Shown piece after piece: positions 53,130 to 64,000 of a stretch of 64,000 nucleotides of DNA. Within the stretch, counting starts at the first letter, position 1. Each line of letters starts with the position of its first letter. The translations under genes and the position numbers were made by a program. The stretch lies in contig JAEPQZ010000001.1 in the NCBI GenBank assembly GCA_016758905.1, positions 1,364,055 to 1,428,054 of the forward strand, in the 5' to 3' direction. Source of the stretch: Umbelopsis isabellina. Its lineage: Eukaryota > Mucoromycota > Umbelopsidomycetes > Umbelopsidales > Umbelopsidaceae. Below the pieces are notes generated by a model. The model did no database searches, was not told the origin of the DNA, and was given only the letters and a program-made list of their open reading frames with translations.

Positions 53130-55083
53130 TTTCAATAAGGTGGGTGAGATAAGATAGATGAGGATCCAGGTACAAAGTGTAGGAAGAAAGAGAAAAAAGT
53201 GAGTCAGGCAGATACCCCGAAAAAGTTCTGTTCCCGATTACTTAAAAATCATTGACTGAGCTTTAAATATTAAGAGCAAGCTGACAAACACTTGGTAAGC
53301 ATTGATAGCCATTAATCATTGAGCTCTGTCAAACTCAGTCCTTTTGAGTAGAATAAAGTGCGTAGAAAGATTTGGTAGGTAGATATTCTGAATATTGAAA
53401 TACACCAATTCAAGAGAAGTTTGTCTCGATTCGATAAGGCTTTAAAGTTTATGCTAGCATTCAACAACTCTGGTCGGTAACCACATATCACCTGCACCAT
53501 TGTCCACTTCTGTTCCATGTTAGCATTCGCTAGATTTAGAAAACTATCTTGATATTCGCTAGTCAGTGCTGGTCAATAAGTAATGGTATCTACAACTCGA
53601 ATTTATGAATTTTGATTTGTAAAATTTACCTTTTAAGGCAATACAGCTTTAGGCTGACTTAGATTTGCACATGCTCTTTAGCAATACTCTCGCCTCTGTA
53701 TGCTATGCAATTTTATTGATTTTGAAAGTGCTTTTATGTGCAAGCAAAAATCTCATTAATATACCACGCCATTCTTGTCATAATAACACAAATCATTATA
53801 TAACGATGTCTTTAACAACATCTCCTTCACTCCGGTTTCATCGTTCTCATTGATAAACAATAAAAACTGTGGTTTTCGCAGAGCTCACAATTGTATGAGG
53901 GCGAGGTCAACAAAAGCTTTCAGAGCCGATCAAAGTCAGGCGGCCAGCAGTTAGAACATTTTTTCGAGTGTATACAGCGAAGTCCCAAATTTAGCACCTA
54001 GTTAACCAAGCAACGCTTCACTATCTGCCGTGATCAAACATGTTCCAGTAAGGAGTTGACTTCGTCGATCGACACTCAAGATAATATGACCGACACAAAC
54101 GCATGGGCCTTGATTTCTGGTCACCGGATGCCAACATTGGCCAACATTATTGACTCAGAATATGAGAGTGGACATCAGAAATGCCAATTATTCCATGTCT
54201 TAAATGGCTTGTGTGCCGTAACACGAGCAATAGTCCTGTCCCGCTAAAAAGCCATATTTGACACTGATCGCTTCTTTATTCGTTGACCCGAGCATATCAC
54301 TGGTTTCTTAGCATGAACGCATATATTCCATAAGCAATTGCATATGTGTTACCCCATTCTGGCAAGTGCAATGGGAACAAAAAGTTTTGTTCCTGTAAAG
54401 AGCGATCTAAGATAACAAAATAGCAGAATTTTATTGCACTGTAATCAGCTACACTGATTGAGCTGTATATTCGATATCCTTATCATGGAATGCAAAACAC
54501 ATCATTACAAAGGGTCTAGTTCACTAAAATATGAAAAAAGTGGAGCGACCGAAGTAATACATGGCTAACTAGGACAGGTGACTCTTGCTGATAGGTGCAT
54601 GAAAAAGCAGATAATTGCACAAGTTTCATGGCAATGTTTCCCAATATGTGCGGCGAGCCAGAATTAAGTTGCTCAGGTGAGCGATCAGCAGCTGTCAAAA
54701 AAGAAAGGAAAGAAAAAAATGCAATGTTATAGAATTTAAACAAGGCATTGGAATGTATGACAAGCATTAACTCATTCAGACATTATCATAACGTGTTACT
54801 TTCGTTATATGTAGTCTAATAATGATTTTGTCAAAAGGTGGGCCGAGATTTGCAGGTTTTTCGCAAAAGATGGGGCTAATTTTGACCACTTTGGCGCAAT
54901 CCTAAATGTTTCAGTCAGTCATGTGGACAAGCTCCTTCATGCGGTTGTCCTGAGCGTCGAGCGGTAGCTGAAATGTATATATACCAAACTTGCCTCAGTA
55001 TAATCTTGTTGGCATCTTTTCTCTTTTCTTTTGCCTCAATCGAATATCACACCAAGGCGCCCTAAATCTTCTTAAACTCCTTC
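53130..55083. other. Large divergent intergenic region, no gene seen
   Basis: Almost 2 kb between the MFS start and the PSP1 start; the largest gap in the window. Only scattered short frames (for example 54056-54247) of poor quality. A TATATATA element at 54976-54983 lies about 100 bases upstream of the proposed PSP1 start. Confidence 0.45.
54976..54983 (+). promoter_or_regulatory. TATA-like element of PSP1 gene
   Basis: TATATATA about 101 bases upstream of the ATG at 55084 and followed by pyrimidine-rich sequence typical of a fungal transcript start. It supports the view that the transcript begins near 55010 rather than near 55485. Confidence 0.45.
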
Positions 55084-57112
55084 ATGTATGAACAACCCGT
55101 AAGTAGTTTCTATATCGAGCGGATCATGGTTTTCCCATCATTCTTAGTTCAACCACCGCTCGCACACCTTTTTATATTCGTTGGAAGGAGCATCGATATA
55201 AAAAGGGGTTGGGGATTGACCAGTGCAGGGGACTTTTGTAGCTAAAAGAGAACGTGTCTGTGATAAAAAAAAAGTAATTAAAAACTTGTTTTGCTAACCA
55301 ACGTCTCTTTCTTTATTTTTCCACATTCCCATTTTTCAGCATCACCCAACTTTACCAACTTGGCATAACGTAATGGCTACACTAAATTTTATTTCAGTAA
55401 TCTCTTCCCATTTTACTCGCATACTGACCCTTTGCTTCGGATTAGCCGATCAGCTTTCTTGATCCAAGTAACAATTGGAAAAACATGACCTCCAACGGTG
55501 ATGACTCGAGTAGCGCTGGAGGTAAAACCGACATCTTTTCAGAAACTTCTTCAGCTAGCCCTCCCACAACACCAGGACCCAGCGCTGCAGTACCTTCTTT
55601 CAGTTACGTTAACGATCAAAGCTGGGCCTCCTTTCAACCATCCAACCAGAAATCGCCCTTTGACTCGCCTTCGCCGGAAGTACAACAAGACTCGTTTGCG
55701 AATTTACCGCATCAACGACGAGCGAGTGTCGAATATATATGGAGTGGAAGCGCACAACCGAGATCCTCGTCCATATGGTCAGATGGTCTCACTAAACAAA
55801 GTATAGCACCAGTCTTACAAGACTCTGCTTTCAGCAAGGATCCACCATTTAGAAATTACCGCAGTTTCTCGTTGGCTATTCCAAATTCCGCCAAGCGGGA
55901 ACCAATGTATCAGAATTCACTGCCAATGACCAGCGAAGAGGACGAATCTGCATTTGACGCCAGATTTCGTACCTTGGACCAAAGTCGAATGACTTCTCTG
56001 CCCCCTCTAGATCGTACAAATCCATACTCCACTGGTTCATCTAACTGGAATCCTGTGCCACAGGTGCAACGTGATTCAAGACTCAGCACTGATATGAATG
56101 CCAAGGGACTGCCCAACTTCTTCGACAATAATGCAGCCTATGGACCAAGACGTTTCTCTGCCGCTTCAGATAATTTGGAGCCCTACAAGCAGAGTAGGGT
56201 ACTTGACAGGTGAGGAAAATAGAGTAATGACTAATGCGAGTATTAGAGAAATTAGATTAGCTGACGGCAATCATCTTGTTCTGTAGTCAGTGTGCCATGG
56301 CTGCGAATTTGAGACGTCATTCGCTGGCCGAGCCTCTATTGAGAGGAGCAAAAGAAGTACAGGCTATACGACAATCATTTGGTGATATGAGCCTGGAAGA
56401 ACACCCTGTCCCGTACCCGACGACCACTAATATCCCTACTCAACATGACATGTTGGCGATAAACGAATATTTCGATGATCGTCGTACAACACAACAAGAA
56501 ATGGGAAAAGGAATTCCTTTCCACCAGGTACAAGGTCCGCTCTATACTGTACAATTTAAAAACAATCGTTCCGACGTATTCTATGTCTCTGAAGCCGACG
56601 CTGCCTCTGGATTGCAGCCAAAGTGTGGGGACCATGTTATTGTGGAGGCCGACAGAGGAAAGGATCTAGGAACGGTTGTGATGGATAATGTTCAAAAAGA
56701 CGACGTGTCCAATCTGCAAGAAAAGCTATCGTCAACCTCCACTCGTGAAATGCATTCGAAGCGTATTTATCGACTGGCACAGCCACAAGAGATTGTATTG
56801 CTGTCGGCTAAAAGCCAAGATGAGGATAAAGCTTTATATCTCTGTCAGTCCAAGATAGCACGAATGAATTTGCCTATGGAGGTCGTCAGCGCTGAATATC
56901 AGTGGTAAGTACTCCTATAAACAGGCTGTGTGGGATGGCTGATAGACTAACAGCACCTATTTGTTGATAGGGATAGACGAAAGTTGACGTTTTACTTCAA
57001 TGCGGAAAAACGAATTGATTTCCGCGATCTCGTCCGGGACTTATTCAAGACTTACAAGACGAGGATCTGGATGTGTGCGATGAAACCTATTAATGATTCA
57101 AACGACAATTAA
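55084..57112 (+). CDS. PSP1 C-terminal-domain protein, probably 512 aa with a 15-base first coding exon
   Basis: Exons 55084-55098, 55446-56209, 56287-56904, 56971-57112. The C-terminal ~150 residues carry the PSP1 domain ([61 protein letters not shown]), shared by yeast Psp1, trypanosomatid RBP45 and bacterial YaaT. The N-terminal ~330 residues are Ser/Pro/Asn-rich and disordered. A conservative start is ATG 55485. However, a 347-base intron after ATG-TAT-GAA-CAA-CCC joins in frame to CCG-ATC-AGC, adding [18 protein letters not shown] and placing the start near the TATA element. Yeast PSP1 is a suppressor of DNA polymerase alpha mutants; its mechanism is unclear. Confidence 0.85.
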
Positions 57113-57498
57113 GTATGTTATTGCCTCATCATTTGAGAATGAGCTTTTCATAGAGTACCCTAGAGTTCAGTAGACGGAGCAATGGTACCCCCCTCCCCTA
57201 AATCTCTATGCACATTGCTGCCGCTTTCCCCTCCCCTTTAGACTGTAGAAAACATTGCCCTTACGTTGTACTTCCATACTCCCCTCAATATATACAAATG
57301 TCTTATCTTTATATTACGACCAATCTTTGCACGCAATTTTTGTGAGCCTATTGCCCTTTGAGCCAAGTCACTGTTCAAAATGATTATGGCTCAATCAAAG
57401 TGTGACTTGCGAATTTTTTGAGGCCAGCGGGCACTGCTTTTTTTCATAGGAAAAAAAAAAGGTCAAATATTAGCTTTCAGTCACTTACTTGCGATTTA
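57113..57498. other. Intergenic, no gene seen
   Basis: 386 bases of PSP1 3' region and REX4 promoter, AT-rich, with an A-run just upstream of the REX4 start. Confidence 0.4.
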
Positions 57499-58819
57499 AT
57501 GAGCACAACTGCTAAGAAATCTCGGCCAGAAACAGCTCGTCCAGCGAAAACTGGAAAGGCAGTAACCCGACCTGCAGCGTCCTCAAACTGGAAGAAGATT
57601 TCAGCGGTTAGTCAGTCCTCAATATGGATGGAATTTGCATTTGACGTTCGGATTGAAGTTGCTAATGCCAGTTTTCCTTACACAGCAACTGCAAAAGTCG
57701 GACCAACTCGCCGGAAAGAAGAGAAAAGCTGACGTACAAACCACTGGCAGTGGCAAAGTGGCCAAATCAACGTAAGTGAACAACGATTGTTAAGCTCGCA
57801 CGTTACATTGAAACTAAAAACTTCTTACTCGTGATAGTACCACCGAAGTTAAGAAGCCAGCCAAAGAAGATCTATGGTTTGCTGATGATATAGACGAAGA
57901 AGATTTCAAACGGGCGTATGGTGGAGCTGAAAAGGTCTCCAAAGAAGATTTGATTCAAACCATGAACGAGTCCACAGGCAGCCAAGCAAAGTAAGAGAGT
58001 TAAACATTACTGATGGTATAGAAGAATCAATGGCTAACAAGATAATGTTGAATCTAACAGACTAGGAAAGTATGTTGCCATTGATTGTGAAATGGTAGGA
58101 GTTGGACCGGACGCAGAAGAATCAGCTCTCGCTCGTGTTAGTCTGGTAAATTATAATGGCGCTCTACTCCTGGACGAGTATGTCAAGCCATTAGAGAGAG
58201 TCACGGATTTCCGAACTGCCGTGAGTGGTATCACACCGAAGCACCTTGCTCAAGGTAATTATGGGTATAATCATTTTCATTGTACTGCGCTGATATAGCT
58301 AAAACTCCCTTTCACTTTCAGCTATCACGTTTAAGGAAGCTCAGCAAAAAGCAGCTGATATCATAAAGGATCGTGTTTTGGTAGGGCATGCTGTATATAA
58401 CGATTTGAAAGCCCTGATGCTCGATCATCCAAGAGCCCTCATTCGCGATACCAGTCGATATAAACCGTTTCGTAAACATGCCAAGGGTCGTACTCCTGGT
58501 CTGAAACTTTTGGTGAAGGAAGTTTTGGATATGAGCATTCAAACAGGAAGCCATTCTTCGGTAAGTAAACGTTTCTCAATACATTCTACATGCAGATAAA
58601 TATACTTATACAAGTGTTTAGGTTGAGGATGCAAGATTTACCATGCTACTCTATAAGAAAGTCAAGACCGAGTGGGATAGATCTCTCAGCACTCAAAAGT
58701 CAAGGGAGTTGAAGCTGATAAAAAATGGCAAAAACAAAAAGGCGACGATCAAGAAGACAACCACAGTGTCTATCTCTAAACCTGCTGCTGCTGACATGGC
58801 TGATAGCGACTTTGATTAA
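57499..58819 (+). CDS. REX4: REX4-like 3'-5' RNA exonuclease
   Basis: Six exons (first 57499-57606). A Lys/Arg/Ala-rich N terminus resembles nucleolar localisation sequence. The DEDDh exonuclease fold follows: [13 protein letters not shown] (DE), [42 protein letters not shown] (second Asp region), [19 protein letters not shown] and [15 protein letters not shown] (H-x4-D type ending). Rex4 acts in the nucleolus on pre-rRNA and affects the choice of 5.8S forms. Length (about 290 aa) matches yeast Rex4 (289 aa). The C-terminal tail is basic ([14 protein letters not shown]) and ends MADSDFD. Confidence 0.93.
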
Positions 58820-59065
58820 TATTATCGATAGCTATCTTCAATATTTTATTACTTGTTATATCACATTGTATCTCCCCATAATCTCTCATTGTACAAAAAT
58901 CAATCCATCACTGTCTATTGACCTGCAACTAACAAATGATAACAAATGATAGAAATAAACTTGATAAAAAATATATTTGAGGAGCTTGCAGTGTGCTGTT
59001 TTCCTCTAAGGCTTTGGATGAGAATGCATTACTTAAGGTTGTGATTTTCATGTACCTACTTTCTG

Positions 59066-59566
59066 TCACCGAGCTCCGAACCAGCCTTTGGAGATGGACT
59101 TTGATCTCGACACAAATGGGAGTCGGTCATTTCCGATCAGTTTCTCAAAGTATTGTAGGCATTCCTTGTGTTCCATATGTGAGCCGTTACTTATGAAGAT
59201 GACCTGGCTCAGTGTGCAAGATGCAAGATTTCGAATATGTCGGCGTCGGCGCTCTAAAAGTATACTGGCAGGCGTTGACCAGGTTTTGCAAACCCTTGCG
59301 GCCACCATGAGCTCGCTGCTAGATAGGTGTATAAATATATTATGGAGGATATCTTCTAACAGATTGTTTGCAGACATAGTTGTAGTCGGTAAAGCCGATG
59401 GGCTATTTTGAAACCAACTGACGGTATTCCGTCTTTTCTTCTTTTCGGAGACAGGACGGGACCGTCTCTCAATGAAAGACGGTACACTCAGATTGTCTAA
59501 CCATCTGCTGAGTCGTTTGGATGACCCTGAAGATTGCGAGGGCAAGTGCAAGTGCAAGTCAAGCAT
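59066..59566 (-). CDS. Small F-box protein, about 166 aa
   Basis: Minus-strand frame; the first true ATG is at 59566, though the frame continues upstream and an earlier exon is possible. The N-terminal ~60 residues are basic and Ser-rich (RSRPVSEKKKRRNT). An F-box motif is visible at residues ~65-105: LLEDILHNIFIHLSSSELMV then ARVCKTWSTPASILLERR. The remaining ~60 residues lack LRR or WD repeats. F-box proteins recruit substrates to SCF ubiquitin ligases through Skp1. The short C-terminal region gives no substrate clue. Confidence 0.6.
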   Translation of the reverse strand: MLDLHLHLPSQSSGSSKRLSRWLDNLSVPSFIERRSRPVSEKKKRRNTVSWFQNSPSALPTTTMSANNLLEDILHNIFIHLSSSELMVAARVCKTWSTPASILLERRRRHIRNLASCTLSQVIFISNGSHMEHKECLQYFEKLIGNDRLPFVSRSKSISKGWFGAR

Positions 59567-61043
59567 TTCTCGGGTTTCACCAACTAGATATATTTGTAGA
59601 GAGACCAAGCGTGATATAACGTCGTCTCATAGAAACAAGCAATATATTTATAATAAGGATTTAGGCAAAGCACAGGTGATCGACAAGGGAAACTGTAAGA
59701 CAAACGATATATTTTGGGAATGGATCAAAAGGTTGGGACACGACATAGGAGGCAGATCGTTTCTTTTGGTTAAACCTTGTGACCAGACGGCCGCCGGCGA
59801 GTGTAGCAGCCAGTCACCCTTTTGGCCCCATCACCAACAATCCCTTCTTACACAGGCGTCCCTCCCGCACTTGCACAATGTCATCCCTGTCCATCCTCCC
59901 TGACCATCATCTAGCAGCAACTAGTTCTCCTCAATCAGCTATTTTTGCTTTTGCGTAGAAAACACTGTTTGTTTTGTACGACGACGTGATGATCACTGTG
60001 CCAATTGATTATTCAACGTATGGTCTTGACACCTTTGATTAAGAAATAACTCCACATATATAGCTGTCTCTCCGCTACAGAACCACGCTATCAGACAACA
60101 GGCGGAAGCTCAGGCTTGTATATCGGTCCATACTGTTGACTCATTGCCATTGGAAGTGTCGCACGTCAGGTGTGCAGGCAATGCGTAATAACACTCATAT
60201 TCAGGTTGACAACACAGCGGTAGATGCATTCATATCCCAGATCAAATAAAGCCAACGTAATCAACAGCTGTCAAATCGATTGCGCAACCTCTCATTTTAT
60301 TGCCAGAGATCGAAGTCACTGATTATGGCCATAGGAGATGAGGAGATAACGAAGGTTTGGCTCAAAATTTGAAAACTTGCCCTGAGCAATGCTTTTTCGA
60401 CAAGGCATCAATTTTCAATGGCAGTATGGCCTCTTCCGTTAACATTGGTAGCATTCACATGGGATTTATACCTAGCGTACTTGGTTCTCGTCATTTTATC
60501 GTGAGAAACCGGGTGGAAATCCGAAAAATCGCTATTGTTCATACTTTTTTGTTCTCAAGGGGTTTAACTGCTGCCCGAGAGTATCTATTGTTTGTATAAT
60601 TTTGGGCGAATCTATGCGCGATCGCTTGCGATATAGCATTCAGGCACGCGTGAGTCACCCAGTGAGTGGGATTTCTGATCAGATTGCTGTGGTTGTTTTT
60701 TGGGGGCATTTCAATCTAACGTGACTGCCATTATACCACATCATATTATTTTTTTCTGGTGTGGTGTGGCGATGTTTGAGTTACGAAAAATCATCCAATA
60801 TATCGGCGTCGATGTACTTAAATCTTTGAATATTTCAAAATTGAGCACATTTTGCCATAGTCAGGTTTGGGTAATGTTCAAAGGTTGTTATATATGAAGG
60901 CATGCTTGGACTAAAAACTGGGGCTTGAAAACGGAGCTGCATAGTTTGACCGCGGTGACAGTCCAAATCCGGCAGAAAATAGCAGTCATTTGGCACATCC
61001 AAGCTTAAAACTCCGTGTGACGCGCGACTTCTCTGAGATGGGC
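59567..61043. other. Intergenic region between F-box gene and enolase
   Basis: 1.5 kb. A 143-residue plus-strand frame (59472-59903) is antisense to the F-box 5' part and unconvincing. The last ~300 bases should hold the strong enolase promoter. Nothing else is recognisable. Confidence 0.45.
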
Positions 61044-61050
61044 TATAAAA
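61044..61050 (+). promoter_or_regulatory. Enolase TATA box
   Basis: TATAAAA 63 bases upstream of the enolase ATG, followed by a pyrimidine-rich stretch (CTTGTTTTCTTTTTATTTCC), the usual core promoter of strongly expressed glycolytic genes in fungi. Confidence 0.75.
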
Positions 61051-61109
61051 ATGGGATATTCTGAGTCCAACCGCTTGTTTTCTTTTTATTTCCATAAATT
61101 ACTTATTAA

Positions 61110-62681
<1,572 letters not shown>

Positions 62682-63113
62682 ATTGCTGATGTGGACCATA
62701 TAAACATTATCCAATATCGCAAAGCCCTTAGGCAACCTACACACAAATTTCATTACACAACCAGCAAAAGTAACTCGAGCTGCTAGGGTCTGACTTATTT
62801 TAAAAAAAAAGAAAAAATTCCGTTGCATATATGCGCCGCCCAACCACTGTATGACTTAATACTCATGTAAAGATTTGCTGCCTTGATATAAATAAAAAAC
62901 ACAGCTCGAATTTGTATGTAACATAAATCATCCATGGTCGTACGGCACTGTTGTCCGAGATTAATGAGACTCGCATGTTATATATTTGAACCACGTTGCG
63001 GTTGAATGGCATAACTTTAAGTCAGGTTTATTTCAATGACCGCCGTGCTTGGATTGAGTTTGGCAAGTGCAAGTGAAAGTCACAGCCAGTGTGATTGATC
63101 CTTTAATGCGCAA
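62682..63113. other. Intergenic, enolase 3' region
   Basis: 432 bases holding an A-run near 62800, an AATAAA at 62891-62896 about 210 bases after the enolase stop, and the promoter of the TBC gene. No gene seen. Confidence 0.45.
62891..62896 (+). terminator. Putative enolase poly(A) signal
   Basis: AATAAA about 210 bases after the stop codon and the only good match in this gap. Confidence 0.35.
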
Positions 63114-64000
63114 ATGGAATCCAGCTATAGAGAAAGGTAAAGAAACAGATTCTTGTCGTAATACCTCATAGATTGCAGCGCGACCTAACCATTGGTATGT
63201 CGCAGAGTCGAATATTTTCGAACTGCTCTTCGATATGACCCGACGGAATCTGTAGAGCTGGAGGACGAAGAAGCCATAATAGATTTACCGACGTTTCGAG
63301 AAGCTTGCTTTCAAGGTTTGTCACTTGAAGAGTATGCTGGGAAGCATGGCTTCTTTAGCACAGTTAGCTAAGTTTCTGTATTTATTGTGTCATAGGTATT
63401 CCGGACGAAGCTGGTATTCGCTCAAAGGCATGGATGGTGCTATTGGGCTATTTGCCCGCGAATAAGCGACAGTGGAAACATGTGCTGTCTGAGCAAAGAA
63501 AGAGCTACTATGTAAGAGGACTGTAAACGAAGTTGGTATAATATGGGCTGTGATGGTAACAATTATATTTTCTTCATAGAATTGGGTATCTGAGCTACTT
63601 ACTGAACCTGGGGATGAACCTCCAGATGCAGACCATGTGAGTAGCCAACCTCGTGTTTACCTGCAAACATAAATCCAAACTTATCATAATCCACATTGCA
63701 GCCTCTCAACGCTAAGCCGGATTCTAAATGGGCTGTATATTTTCAGGATAATGCTGCTCTTGAGCAGATTGACAAAGACGTGAGACGCACATTACCAGAC
63801 TTTGCTTTTTTTCAACAACCAGTGCCAAAGAATCCTCTAAATCCCTTGACTCCACCAGATGAAGTAAAATTCAAGGTTGAGGAAGAAAAGGAGGATTCAC
63901 AAATTCCTGAAGAATCAGAGCCAGTTGACAAAGCGGGGCGATTATTTCCATTTGGATTAGGTCGTCGGCCACGTTCGTCTTCAACAGCGTCGCGCAAGTC
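63114..64000 (+). CDS. TBC1D13-like Rab GTPase-activating protein, 5' part (cut by window end)
   Basis: ATG at 63114 opens a 23-base exon (MESSYRE), spliced to 63206 and on through further short exons. Visible blocks: VEYFRTALRYDPTESVELED, FREACFQGIPDEAGIRSKAW, MVLLGYLPANKRQWKHVLSE, DADHPLNAKPDSKWAVYFQD and EQIDKDVRRTLPDFAFFQQP. These match the TBC1D13 family (Rab35 GAP in animals), whose TBC domain starts at GIPDEAG. A Ser/Pro/Glu-rich insertion (PVPKNPLNPLTPPDEVKF onward) starts before the window ends, so the catalytic Arg and Gln fingers lie outside. Partial. Confidence 0.88.

Noticed and set aside
59472-59903. 143-codon plus-strand frame over the F-box gene
   Set aside because: Overlaps the F-box coding part in antisense and then runs through intergenic DNA; no homology pattern.

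Overview
The window is nuclear DNA of a filamentous fungus, most likely an early-diverging one (Mucoromycota, probably Mucorales). The support is eukaryotic gene structure with many short GT-AG introns (mostly 50-80 bases), compact gene spacing on both strands, AT-rich intergenic DNA, and fungal protein families: a Met5-type sulfite reductase, a one-domain mRNA guanylyltransferase, a fungal Elo-type elongase, SFM1, PSP1 and FHIP. The lineage below 'fungus' is inferred from overall feel, not proven. I saw no tRNA or rRNA gene, transposon, virus-like element or CRISPR array.

Layout. 0-7 kb: a small acidic protein, a predicted pseudokinase and a Ded1-like DEAD-box helicase with two RanBP2 zinc fingers and a WG-rich tail. 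7.4-14.1 kb (minus): an mRNA capping enzyme with an extra tail of about 800 residues, then a PP2C phosphatase with a mitochondrial-type presequence. 14.3-23 kb (plus): an intron-dense SPO22/ZIP4-like meiotic gene, a 49-residue NDUFA4/B12D-like microprotein and a MAK/Ime2-family kinase. 24.4-29 kb: a coiled-coil protein, NCS6/CTU1 (tRNA thiolation), SFM1 (Rps3 arginine methylation) and an M50B-like membrane peptidase. 29.2-36 kb: an ankyrin-DysF-FYVE-RING protein, divergent from an Obg-like GTPase, then an EVE-domain protein.

36-46.4 kb (minus): MET5 sulfite reductase, a fatty acid elongase, a sphingoid-base/diacylglycerol kinase and a secreted GH27 alpha-galactosidase. 47.7-57 kb: an FHIP (RAI16-like) endosome-transport subunit, a DHA2-type MFS transporter on the other strand, a 2 kb gap, then a PSP1 C-terminal-domain protein that probably starts with a 15-base coding exon. 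57.5-64 kb: REX4 exonuclease, a small F-box protein, enolase with a clear TATA box, and the 5' part of a TBC1D13-like Rab GAP cut by the window end.

Most genes are conserved housekeeping genes that do not form a pathway. Small functional groupings are two meiosis-type genes (SPO22-like and Ime2-like), adjacent translation-quality genes (NCS6, SFM1), RNA-handling genes (helicase, capping enzyme, REX4) and a lipid pair (elongase, sphingoid kinase). The least ordinary observations are unusual domain combinations (helicase-RanBP2-WG, capping enzyme with a long tail, ANK-DysF-FYVE-RING) and the pseudokinase. Exon joins were made by eye; where exact exon ends are given their lengths sum to a multiple of three.
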